This document shows positions 36,901-50,400 of a stretch of DNA of 64,000 bases, one piece after another. The position numbers and the translations under genes were made by a program. The notes beneath the pieces are model-generated. The model was not told the DNA's origin. It searched no databases and worked only from the letters and a program-made list of their open reading frames with translations. Source of the DNA: Heliocidaris tuberculata (Eukaryota > Echinodermata > Echinoidea > Camarodonta > Echinometridae); the NCBI GenBank assembly GCA_025618425.1, contig CM046842.1, positions 22,514,248 through 22,578,247 on the forward strand, given 5' to 3'. The number at the start of each line of letters is the position of its first letter. The first letter of the stretch is position 1.

Positions 36901-38325
36901 TGTTTCATTCCTATGCTGAATGATGTCACATGAATGATACAACTATTCTGAACACTACTGTCGAGAGAAGGTAATCCCAATTTTGTAACACTGACATAAA
37001 AAGAAGATGTTACAATTTCTCTGAATAATTTGAAAATTTTACAAATTCTAATCACATTACATTGTATTCTTGCAAAATACACAAACATTAACAGTATACA
37101 ATGAAAGAAATCTATTCCATTATGATGTATTTTAAGATTTCCTAAGGATAATTAAGGGGTGACACTTAACCTTTTTGAAAATGTGTATTTTAGGTGTGTG
37201 TGTGTGTGTGTGTTGGGCGGGGAGGGGATGTTGTATCAAATTTGTGGACAAGTAGTCAATGTAGACAAACAATTCAAACAAGCTCTTCGGAGAACAAAGC
37301 CAAAAGAAGTTGTCCAGTTTGCTTAATGAGGTTTAAACACTTTAGGACATCAATTTAGCCAATAAGGCTTGAAAACTTCAGAATCCGTGGACAGAAAATT
37401 GTTAAGGGGGGATGTCAAAATCACTCTCTTCTAGTGAAGTCTCTGGATGTACTCCTTGTTTACTCACCACAGGCCCTTTCATCAGTCCCATCAGTGCAAT
37501 CGTCAGAGTAGTCACACTTCTTTGAGAAAGGCACACATAGAAGATTGTCGCACTGGACCTCGCAAGGGACATATGACTTGACTTTGCAGCCTTCAAGCTT
37601 GATGTCATCAACAGCGATCACGTCATTGTCGTCTGACATGACAACAATAAACTTGACCTGTAAATGGAAAGAAGATAATTGGAAACAGGAAAAGATACAT
37701 CTATATCAGGGCCCTGTTTCATAAAACTTGTTATCAGTAACAAGTTAGAGCAGTTAGCAGTTATAAGCTACAGAAATACTTGCATCTGATTGCCTGAGAG
37801 TAAATTTCTCATTGATTTGTGGAAGTTGTTACTGATAATAAGTTTTATGAAATAGGGTCCAGAAAAGTGCTGTCACTTTGAAGCACCTTTGAGGACATTT
37901 GTTTAAATAAACAGTACTGGATCCATGTGGAGGTGGCATTCCCCCCCCCCTCCCCCGGCAAAAACCCGATCTGGCATATCTAAAGTAATTAACCCATTGC
38001 TTATGGGAACTGGGTTGTTCTTGTATTAAGTCTATGGGAATAAGAGAATTCAGTAGTCAATTTTTAAAAAAGCACCCCTAATGAGCCCCAGAGCAGCAAA
38101 TTTAGGCAAATAAGGCGCCTGCAAAATGTGAAAACATTTTTCTGTTTGTCAGAGAATTTCCGGGTGAAAAAGCACCACAAAAAACCTGGCAGAGAATCCT
38201 GGATCTGCTTCTGAAAGACTTTAGTAAATTGTAAAGAAAGTTTAAGGAAATTGTACTTATATGTTAGTGTTTGTCCAAGATACAAAATTAAAAAAGTAGC
38301 ACATGAAGTGCACAGGAACTATTTA

Positions 38326-38366
<41 letters not shown>

Positions 38367-38371
38367 TTACA

Positions 38372-38428
<57 letters not shown>

Positions 38429-41400
38429 CGTAATATTTCTAAATCACTGCATTCAAGTCATTATAAATTAACAAATGATGGTAAGAAAGTTGGAAGAATC
38501 ATGTATCCTCTTTACCCGGTAGCTTGAAATTTGTCTTCCCAATCCTACTGTAGCTTGAGTCCATGTTGCAACTGACGTTGAGGGCGCCATCCACAGATCA
38601 GCAGAGTCAGCTGAGTCAGTGGCATTGACCACTTGCATGAAGAACTCTGTTAGCGGACCAGTGGATGACACCTAGATGACAGTAAAATAGTTTACTCCAT
38701 CACAGAATGAAGTTAGATCAATGAGCATGGAGAATGATGAAGATGAGGAATAAATCATTTTTTTTGTATTGACTTTGCCTCTGACTTCTCAGAAATGAAA
38801 TATGGAGGGAAATCACTGCAAAGATGCATTACTGTGTAGAGTGCAAAAATATGGTTAAAGAAGTACAATGGATAGATTGATATGTATACATGAATCCATA
38901 GATTTTTCTTCTAGAACTCTCTCTCCCTATCTCTATCAGTAAAAGTAAAGCATACACAGACATAATTTGTATAGCATATGAAGTAACAATATTAATATTT
39001 ATACACAGGCACACTTATAATGTATACTGAAATCTACACTTAATTGTATCATAGTGCTTATAAACTAGGGCTACAGAAATAGGCTTTGTGAAAAACCATA
39101 CCTTTGCATTGTCTTTTAAGCTTTACCTTTGATATTGTGCAATGAAAATTCTCAAGAACATCAAGGGTCTGTTAGTATCCCTGTTTTTAACAAATAAAGT
39201 TTACCTCTTGTTCAGAGAAACAATTTTTGGCATAGCCTTATTCGACAGGTTCTTACCTGATAAAAATACCAGAATGTCATGGTGCAGTCCGGTGATGTAT
39301 CAGGAAGGACTGTACTCACAAGCCTAGTTGGTTCATTGAACTGGCCATTGCCGCTACCGACCGTCATGTAAAAACCTTTAAAACAAAGCAAACACACATA
39401 CGTAATTAAGGCACCTAAAATACGTAAAAGAAATTTTATTTCCTATATTTAATATAAAATTTTGCTTGTTCGAAGCAACTCTGTGTTAAAGTATATATAT
39501 GAGTTAACACCCTTCTTGTTCTCAACAGAAGATTTAAAGTAGATATTCAAAGCAAATCACAAATATGCTCAATAATGTATCTCTAGAAACTAGAAAGCTT
39601 GCAGATGGTAATCGTATAAGTTTTATGTTAACTGCGTGTTTGATGATTAAAAAATAACACAAATAAAAACACTTCTCAGCATCTGGGATATCCGAGCGAT
39701 TCGCCAGAAATATACCGATGTTTTCGTGACGTCACATCAGGTGCCAATCCTGCCTAAGCAGACGACGTCCTATATCAAGTTATAAAGAGTTTGGTTTGTT
39801 TCACCATGACCGTATTTCACATCATTCTAAAAGGGAAGTGAAATCGTTTCTAGTAACTAAAATCTTTTGTTTGTAAAAAGTCATAAGGGTCAATGATCAA
39901 TCAAAGAAATCACACTTTCGAATTGTAAAGCCCGCTGAATTATAGCATGGATGGTATTCGTTCCCTCTTGAAACGCCGACATGCCGCGGTGCATGCAGCT
40001 GAAAATACAATGGCATCTTTTTTTGTTTACAAGCGATTGATTCCTTTATTTTTTTAATGCTGCATTTTTCATCAAAATAATACCATGCAGGAAATTTAGA
40101 GTGAGGCAACAAATAAGCATTTATACTGACGCTAGTGAAGTAAGAGAAATAAGTGAAGATGAGATGACAAAACAGGCACTGAAAATGTATAAGATGTTAT
40201 GGGGCATCGTCTGCTTAGGAAGGATTGCTCCCCGGTATGACGTCACATATCTCAGCAGCGTTCAAAAAGCTCTATAGGTGCTATAGCGGGGCTGTGTTAT
40301 ATCATTTTATAATTGATAATAATCATTACTTCAAATGTTTCCAAGCGTTGAATTTTGATAACCTTGTTCAATCTAAGCTTCACCTATGCAATAATAAAAA
40401 TTAAATCAATATTCAAAATCAATGAAATTCTACTTTAAGGACTTTCTTGGTATCAGATAAATATTTGAGTTTTAATGCTGGCCCCATTCGTTGAATTATA
40501 AATACAAAACTGCCCCTCATTACCTGTATGTATCTGGTAGGAAGAAATTACATGTATCTGGATACAGATTTTATTTGAGTAAAAGTGTAAAAAATAATGT
40601 CGTTATATTATTTGATATTTTCTATAAACCAATTTCAATATTTCTTTGAATAGAAATTGTGATTTGTGAATTTTCTTTTACATGTTCATGTACATCTGTC
40701 ATGACAGATCATATTTTCAAGTCAAATGACTTGAACTACAAAACTCTACTAGCACAGTGCTATGTCATCATTTACACATTCACCATATTCATGTTAACTG
40801 TGTATCATAGACATTCAATGAGCTTGCCTGGCACGTGCATCAAGTAGTTGTTGAATGGTTTAAAATAAACCTTTCAGCCCCTTTTCTTATGTTGGAAGGT
40901 AACATATAATGACATATACACACATTCCACAAAGTTTAACAAAAACCTGGCCCATGGTAGGATAAAGAGAAATAGATATAACATTATCTTACCGCCAGCA
41001 TCTTGCAGAAGATCACTCTGGTCTCTCATCCAGGCAAAGCTTCCATAACTATCATCCTGGTAACCACAGAGATTGCTCTCAAAGTCACATGATCCTTGAA
41101 CATGCAGAGAAATGGAATACATTATTAAAGTATGCGAGCAAAAGATAAGTAGAAGTAAATTGCGAGCATTGATTACGTAAATGTAATGTCTACATACATA
41201 GTTTTAAAACATAAAGCAACAATTTACTTCATATCTGTCAGCACTACATACTAAATCATCCTTTCCAAACGTTACCACCATCACCATTACCATTTCAATT
41301 ATCTTCATCATCATCATCATCACCTTCATCATCCTAATTACCCTCCTCTTCCTCTTCCTCCTCCTCATTACCACCACCACCACCATCAAAACCATCATCA

Positions 41401-44400
41401 TCATCATCACCACCATCATTATCATCATCATCATCTCTAGCATCAACATCATCAACATAACTATCATGACTAACAGCACTATCACAATTACCATCATCAC
41501 CATCATCATCATCATCATCATCATCATCCCTTCAACATCATCATCACTATCACCATCACAATCAGCTTCATCATCACCAAATGTCACAATCATCAATACC
41601 TTAACCAACAACAAACCCTTATCCTGCGATCATCATCCACACCCACACCGTCCTACCCTCATCATCACCTCACATTATACTTACCACAGGCTGCCTCATC
41701 CTCGCCTCCTGCGCAATCATCCTCATAATTACAGTACAGCTCCAAGTCAATACAGGTCAGATCAGAGCACTGCCATTTGCCTGCTCCACAGGGCCCATAG
41801 GTAACGACAGGGGGCGATGTTGCACCTGGTTGCAATTCAGCTTTTCAGAAAATTGAGATCGAGAAATCCATCAATAACTGAATTAATATTTAACCTTTAT
41901 CAACTTAGCATGAAACATTCTTTGCAAGGTATTAACTAAAAAAAAGAAGAGAGATGATAATCCAACTTATGAAATTGAGGAAAATTACACAGGTAGCATG
42001 ATAAAAAGGTATACTATGCTTCATTTTTGTAATTATGTCAATGTTGACTAAAATGAATAAAAATATTTGTTTTAAATTTACCACTGTAAAAAAAAGTCAC
42101 AAAGAATAATGTACTTTGAGTACTTTGTTGAACATCTACATGGGTTTTACAGTTAATCATAAGAGTTAGAGTTCATTCATTTTTGAAGAAAACAATAGGG
42201 AATAAATAAAAAAAATAGGAGTCAACAATATCTCTAGTTTGTAATGATAAATAAGCACTCACTTGGTGATCTGATACAATCCGGTGTAATGGATGTATCA
42301 TCTATGGCTATATCACCAGCTAGGCCATCACCACGTAGAGCTTCAATGACGATCTAAGACCAACCAACAAACAGGAATATTTATATTTTCAGCTTGTTTA
42401 ATCAGCCTGATCGTGATAAAACCTAAATGTTACACATCTTCCACACAAGTTATAATTTCAGAAAATATGTTAAATGTATAACATGACATTTTCAGTTAAA
42501 AATTAAATGAACAAACTTTGTTCAAATTTTCTTGGATGCTAATCAGATATTTTCAAGAAAAAAAATGATTATTTCATAGTAGACTACCCACAAGGATTTT
42601 TTAAACAAATGAATGAAAGGAATTAATACGCCTTTTTTTAATGACAATCACACATGGTCTTAGAATGGTTTTAAATATCTGAAAATCTGATTTCTTTCGT
42701 TTTTATTCTTTCGCTGTATATTGGTTTTATTTCTGGCCATATGTTATTTGTTTATTTTGCGTCACAGCTTAAAATATGGTACATGTTCATGGGCCTACAT
42801 TTAAAGCTTACAGATGTAATGAAAGTAGGTTCTGGAAGCTTATTGTCGATGCCTGCCTGCAGTCAGGAGATCTTTTTTTTACCTGGAAGTTGAGATCTGA
42901 TGTGACTTCAACATCTGCAAGTTCCCAGTAATCATTGGAGTGCCCAGTCTTGGTGAAGAGGGGCGTGAGGTAGGCACCAATGCCGACCCGATAGTAAATG
43001 TTAAATGTTCCGATGTCACTGCCAAACATGTGGTACCATACACGGAACTGATGAGAGAGAAATTTTGAAAATCATCCATCAAATATCATAATTCATGTTT
43101 CCATTTACAATTTTACTATTTTTAAAAAGATCCTGCCTTCATCTCACAGTAAATGCATAACTGACAATTAAAATAAGTGTTTATTTGATCTAGATAACAT
43201 TACTTTTTTTAAATTTGTTTATCTCTAGTTCTCTATAGATACTGGATGTAAAAAGACAGATATGCAGCCTTTCTGAACTTTTGGATGCAATAACAGTGTG
43301 CCTTATTAAACCATGCCTGTACATCACATGTGTCAGGGCCTTCTATCCACTAGTTAAAATATATATATATATATATACATGGTACGTAAATGTGTTGAGA
43401 AAGTGTACTTTATCATATAATAAACCGTAACATGTTACTGCTCACTTTTTTGCTCTTGAAAACATCTGCATGTCCTGTAATATTGCGTTTTCTTTCTAGG
43501 TCATGTAACAATATGAAGATTTTTTAAAAATATAATGCAGTATATATTTGGGTAATAGACAGCTTAGCACAAAATAACATGATACAATATTTTTTCCAAT
43601 TTAGCAGTAGTTGACTGCATGTTGAGCTTATCAGCTGAGTGAATAGCATTCAATGAAAGGATAAAACGTGGTCTTATTAACGCAGGGTAGCCTCATCAGT
43701 ATTAACACTGCTTTTCCTCAGGGCCCTGCATCCATTATTACCCTTATATTAACCCTTTCAGGACAGAAATTATTTAAGGGCTAAATTGATCACATTTTTT
43801 TCTTCAAATTGGCAACAATAATATTTTTCTTTTAGTGCTACATAGTTCTAAAAAGTGTAACGTCTTTGAAAATAATATACATGGTTAGGAATTTTCTCGA
43901 AAAGTTGAAAAAATTGCCAATTTTGATGAAAAAACAATGATTTTGAACCTCACAATGTGCAGCCAATTTAAGGATGTTAAAGCATATTCTCATTTTATAA
44001 ATTCCTGGCATCAAACGAAATAATGTCATGCAACAAAAATGTACATAGTGTGTGCAGAAATTTTTGCTCTTGCTACTCATGCATCTGGTATAATTTTTAG
44101 AGCTCTGAATCAAAAGTTATTGAGCCAAACCACAAAAAACGGTCACTTGTCTTGAAAGGGTTAATGAGATCATTTGTGTGAAAGCAGAAAAATAAGAAAA
44201 ACAGGGTGGTGAAAGTTTGAAAGAAATCGGACAAGGAATAAGAAAGTTATGGATGTTTGAAAAATGAGATCACTACATCTATGTGAATCTCAAATTGGCA
44301 ATTTGATGATTTGATTGTGACATTCTTGTGGACAACTCTCCCATTTGTTGTACACAAAAGTATAATTAATTTACGGTTTTCTTCGAGGCGCTTTTACCCT

Positions 44401-47400
44401 CGGGGCAGTACTCAAAATATATCGGAGATAGCATATTGTTGTAGGTCCTCATGAAAGAAAAAAGATCCAACTGAGTAATACATTTTGAAAAAAGTGACAT
44501 TTTAGTCATTTTGTGTGTTGGAGCGAATGGGGGAGTTGTCCCAACTACATCACAGTGACATTACCTATTCGGCAAATTTGAAATTCCCATATGTATAGTG
44601 ATTACAACTTTCAAAAATTTATAACTTTCTTATTGCTTGTCCGATTTCGTTCAAACTTTCACCAACCTGCTGCTCTGATTTTTGCTCTTTCTTTCAAAGC
44701 AACTTGCTATTAAGGTTGGATTTCCCTTTAATAGTGTATACACTTGGCTCGAGAGGGATAAATAGGATAAAACACCTTGACTAAGGATAAGGCAACTAGC
44801 AAGGATTGAATCCAGGATCTCTCGTATGAGAGTCAAGATCCTTCAGCATTATACCACAGTGCTTCCAGTTGTAAGTCTAATTGGTGGCAGCGGTGGGATA
44901 CCTAATGTCACCCAATGAGGCATATGTATTTTGGGGGTGATCTTACCCTGCAGTGTGTGTTCTGGTTGACCTGTTGATAGGCAGGACTGAACAATCTTGC
45001 TTTGTCTCCTTCCGATAAACCTTGCTGACTGGAATCCATCACAAGATAGAATCCTGAAAGATTGCCACAGTGAAATAAAGAAGATTGATATCCCTTTTCT
45101 CCATTAGTGTACTAACCTCCTTTTAAGTATCACTGTCTCCAATTTTCCTGTTCTATTAATTGTCTATATATCTATTTCAGAGGACTCTGAATGAGATAGC
45201 CCGTCTGAATGTCAGCCCAATCCCTCTTATCTCAAAGGGAAGACCTTCAAACAACAAGACTTTTAGTGTTTGAAGTGACAAGTTACTGTGTGTTCACTTT
45301 GCAAAACGAATGTTGAATGGTTCAGCTTTGTCTTTGTTGATCCAAATTATAGAGAAACAAATATCAAAAATGCAATGCATATAGTATTGTAAATCATCAC
45401 TGAAGATGAACAAATGCTTTTCTTTGAAGAAATATATTTCATTAATTTGGCCAAAGTTACCTGTATACTGTGTAGTGTGGTCCCTGTAAGGGCCAGTTGC
45501 ATAATTCTCTGTGTCAGATGGTCCAGTCTTTCTGATAAAATCAGTGTCATCATAGATATCTTGGGTCCAGTCACAGAAGTCGTCTTCAAAGCTGCACTGG
45601 TCATATCCTCCTACATATACGTATGCAATCAGAATATCAAAGACTTAAGATAATCATCTCGTGCAAAATGACGATTTCACGTTAGTGTTGGGGAAACCCT
45701 ACGGGTGACTCTATCTTGTGGTGACTGAAACAAATATAAGTAGCCTATACTTTCTTAATGATGACCATAAATGTAATCATTTCGTGCTTTAAACTTTTGA
45801 ATTATACAACTTAAGGCCATTTCTTTTAAAGATAAAACAGACAGCCATTCACTGGATAGAAAACACTTCATAGTATCACTTTTGTGTCTTGCACATCAGC
45901 CAATGTTTTCATAACTATTTACATGTATGTAGGAGTAGGGATCCTTGTTATGATTTACTGACCATAATTAGAAGTCATAACAAAAATGATACATGTAAAT
46001 GTAGTGTTGGAAAGAGAGTGAGAGAGATAGAATAAAAGATAATGCATTGATCTACTATATCATAAAAGGATGGTGAAATTATTACCGCAGAGGGAGGGCT
46101 CCTCATCCGAACCATCTCCACAATCATCGGTAAAGTCACAGATGCGATGTGAGTTGATGCATGCATTGCGAGTACAGCGGAACTCATCACTATCACATGG
46201 CGATGACTGTTCAGCTGCAGTAACAATCAGGAAACACAAAAACAGAGAACATTATCTAGGAAAGTATTCTATGATGGCCAGCAACTATTTAAAATTGAAG
46301 TGAGCTTATATAGATAAGGAAATACCACTTTTCTTCATGTGTAATGTAGATGATACACATATGTAAGATATCAATTTTTTTAAAAGGACGAGGCATAACA
46401 CCACATTTATCACACTTTGATGCTGATTCAAACAAAACTTTCATGGTAATGATTCATCTCAAATACTCTTGCCCTGTAAAGGACTCCTCAGCAACGTAAA
46501 CCAAAACACAAATTCGATCACACGTACCAGGCAGAGCACACCCCTCCATTCTGACGTCATCAATAGCAACATCCCCTAGAACATCAAAGTTACGGATAGA
46601 CTGGAACTTCACCTGTAAACAAGGGAAAAGAAATTATGTAGGCTTAGAACACAAAAGGGCCTCTCCAAGTGAATAATGACGCAATGTGTATTTCAAAAGG
46701 CATTTTTGGATTTGCCAAATGTTTTCCTGAAAAAGTTCTGTGAGGCTTAACTGATTGCAACGAGAGAAGAGATCCAGATATATCTGATTCCTTAACTGAA
46801 AACATTCCTGAAATGATATTTAAAGACTTTGGAAAATACATGTATCTTCCCGGAATAGGTAAACCCCTTCCATTTCTTTCAAACTTAATGCTTGATATGT
46901 TAATTTTTAATCAATGTTATGTATTATTAATTTCGTCTTAATGTTATGATATGTATTACTAATTGTATTAATGTTATATTAAGTATTATCAAGTTTGTAA
47001 ACGCTGCAATATAGTTGTACTATGGACAGCGTACCAAATGCTATAGTTATTATTATTTAAAATGTGTCAGTTTACGTCCCTACTTTGGACGGTTAACAAG
47101 AATCTTTGCCAGGCAATAATTTCAAAGTCAATTAATCATATGTTGCCATTTTCGGTTTTAAGAGTATGCTTTAATATACATATACAAGTTTAGAGTTCCA
47201 ATGTTTTTTTTATTTTCTTACATTAAAACCGCCAGGAATGCGGCCAAGTCCAGCGATGCCCTCAAGCCATCGGTCTCCTTGGTTACCGGACTTGAACCAG
47301 GGCAGCATGAGGAAGTATTGTTCCTGGACCCACACTTGTAGATTCCCGATCTCATCTCCAAGCATATGGTACCAGAACCGAACCTCACAGGTTGCCGCAG

Positions 47401-50400
47401 CATTCCGGTGCATGCGGGATGAGAGTACAGCATAGGCAGCACCGCTGTTGGGTGTGGTGCCAACGTACATGTACCAACCTTGGGTGAATTAGGAGAGAAT
47501 AGATAAAAGGAATTAGTGTAAACATAGTGAATATATTCGACAGAATAAAATTATTCATCTAGTGAAAAAGGAGGAAAAGATAGATAAATGACAAATAAGA
47601 TGATACTTTTGATGATTTGTGGTATATAGCCACATGCAACTATTTATTTTTATTGTATTTGTGTAGGCGTGTGTGTGTGTGTGGGGGGGATCTATTCATC
47701 ATTCCCCAAGATTCAATAAATAGTGCATGCACATGAGGAATCACCATAGAGTTTTAAGATTGTGTAAGAGGCACATTTTGGAGAAAACACATCCAAATTG
47801 TGGGAGAGTATCAATGCATTTCTTATATTTATCAAGTTGTAAGGAAACGTAGCTTTTACATAGACCATCGACTTGTCTAAACTAAAAGAAAAGGAAGTGA
47901 ATTGACAAATACAATAAACTTTCTAATAATTACTAAAATGGAAAGTAATGAACTATATACTCTGCATGGAATAGTCAATAATTACCGGCTGCTGTGAGTG
48001 TGGTGTGATCATATGCAGGACCTGTGTTCGTATCCGGTGTGGATCCTTGGTTGCGTTTGAACTTGTGTGTACCATGGCCGGCATTCCACCATCGACAGGT
48101 ATCTACCTCGAAGGTACAAGTGGTACCTACATGAGAGGAAAAAAAGGGTTTGGTGATATATAGCTACCCAGATTCCAAACGATGAAGGTAAAGAAATGAC
48201 ATCTTATACCAGGGAAACTGTGAGTACATAATCTTGACTTCTCTAGGTAGCAAGAGCTATTTTTTTTTTGCAGAACAAAAGAATTAGCATTTTTTCTGGT
48301 ATGCACGGTCGTTTTGTTACATTTTGTTTCTATTTGAGCACAATACGAATGTTGATGCAATAGATCACATCATAGATCATATTTATGTGCATCTGAATTT
48401 ATCTAAAGGATTTTTGAATTACTGAATTAAAAAAAAAATATAAGGGTGTATTGAATTCATTCAACTAGAAACTTCTAGGTATTTATGCATCCAATATTAA
48501 GAACCTTATAGAAGGTAGTAAAGAAAAGGTGGATCAAATATATTTAGCAAACAGAAAAAAAGAAGCCAGAAAATTTAAGAACATCTATTGTATAACAAAG
48601 ATTTAACAGTTCTTTCCGTTTCGCGTGAATGTGTAGGCCTACAAGTTGTAGTGGATAGAGATAATGTGCAGGGGTGTGGACAGAAAGACTGATATATATC
48701 ACATCTCAGCCCATACTCACCACAGTCTAGTTCATCAGCACCATTCCCACATTGCGATACAAAGTCACATATCTGATTGGTCGGTAGACACTTGTCTGTG
48801 CCATCGTTGCATACAAAATCACAGTCAGAAGGCGGATCTACATGTAAATGACACAAATAAAAAGTATAATGCCATCTACACATGCCAATGCTAACTACAA
48901 TTCTATGAAGACTTCAAACTCCATGAAAAAAGAATCATTTATGTATGTGACTAATTTAACCTAGGGCCTACATAATTATATAATAAGGAAAGGAGGATAA
49001 AACAATCTCCAATAGTGGCAATAACAGTTTGCACACATTAATAGCTATTTAGGAAATTCTAATTTATGACAAAATGATTTAAATCATCAGTGCGTCACCA
49101 GCTTTTTTCAAGAGGGGGGGTGCCTTTTGGAAAAAAAAAAAAATCCTTTTTTTTTTTCTTCTGGAGGGGGGTGCGTTCGCACCCTCTGCACCCCCCTGGC
49201 GACGCCCATGATCATGTAGCTTTGAAGTGTCTTCTACTTTTAACAATTTTTCATTTTTTCTTTCATTACAGTAACATGTGCTTAATTAAAAGAGACCTTA
49301 CAAGCTTTAAGGTCTGTTGAATTTGAAAGGCATTATTAAAATAAATGATGAGGTCAAAATATGTTATAAGGCCATGAACACATGAACCAAATAAACAAAA
49401 GGGAGGGGCACAAACGTTAGCTCACATATCTATTAGCAACTACATCATCACAAGCAAAAACAACAACCTACCAGCACATACTCCATCATAGAAAGTGATG
49501 TCATCCAAAGAGATATCACTCAAATAGGAGGCTCCTACAGTACCCTTAAAGAGAACCTCATAGGAATAGGCCGAGGGGATATCGTCCAGTGTGATCTATC
49601 ACAAAAACAAATGTACGAAAAAAGTGGATGTGATTTAGAATTACCATGAAAATTATGTAGAACCGAGTAAATTATCAATCATTCGAAGAAGAAAGAAAGA
49701 GAAGAGAGATTTCAAATGCAGACTTAATTTTAAAAAATCAAATTGGAGAAACTACAAATTAGGCAACACACAGTGATAAAAAACACCACACATGACTTAG
49801 AGAAATAGCATAACCACATTTAAAAATAATATATCGATAGCAAAAAATAAAGTTGAGAATGCAGATATGAATTATCTAAAGAGGAATATCAACAAGCCCT
49901 ATATTCTATACAAAAAAAATAAAAGCATTTTCCCTTTCCAGAAAAGGAGAAAGAAAATGTAGAAGTAATGAATGAAAAATATCAGATTTATTCCTCAAGA
50001 CTTAAGATTTTCAAAGCGTACCGTGAATTTGTGTTTCAAGTTAAGGCAGCAATATTCAGGCTAATGAGCATTTAACTGTTATGTACAATAACCCATACAA
50101 AAACATGTTCAACACGATATTCAAACGGATTCGTTTTAACCCTTTCGAGACAAATGACCACATTTTGTGGTTTTGCTCAATAACTTTTGATTCAGAGCTC
50201 TAAAAAATATACCAGATGCATGAGTAGAAAGAGCAAAAATTTCTACACACATTGTTTCCATTTTTGTTGCATGACCATAGTGCGTTTGATGCCAGGAATT
50301 TTAAAAAGGAGAATAAGCTTCAAAATCCTTAAATTGGCAACACAATGAGAGGTTCAAAATTACTGTTTTTGAACAAAATTGGCAATTTTTTCAACTTTCG

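Noticed and set aside
41204..41804. Poly-Met/poly-Val and Thr/Ile ORFs
   Set aside because: CAT/CAC trinucleotide tract; only 41685-41825 on the minus strand is an exon.
44799..44863. Functional tRNA gene
   Set aside because: A/B-box-like words are present but the acceptor stem does not pair and the anticodon arm is irregular.
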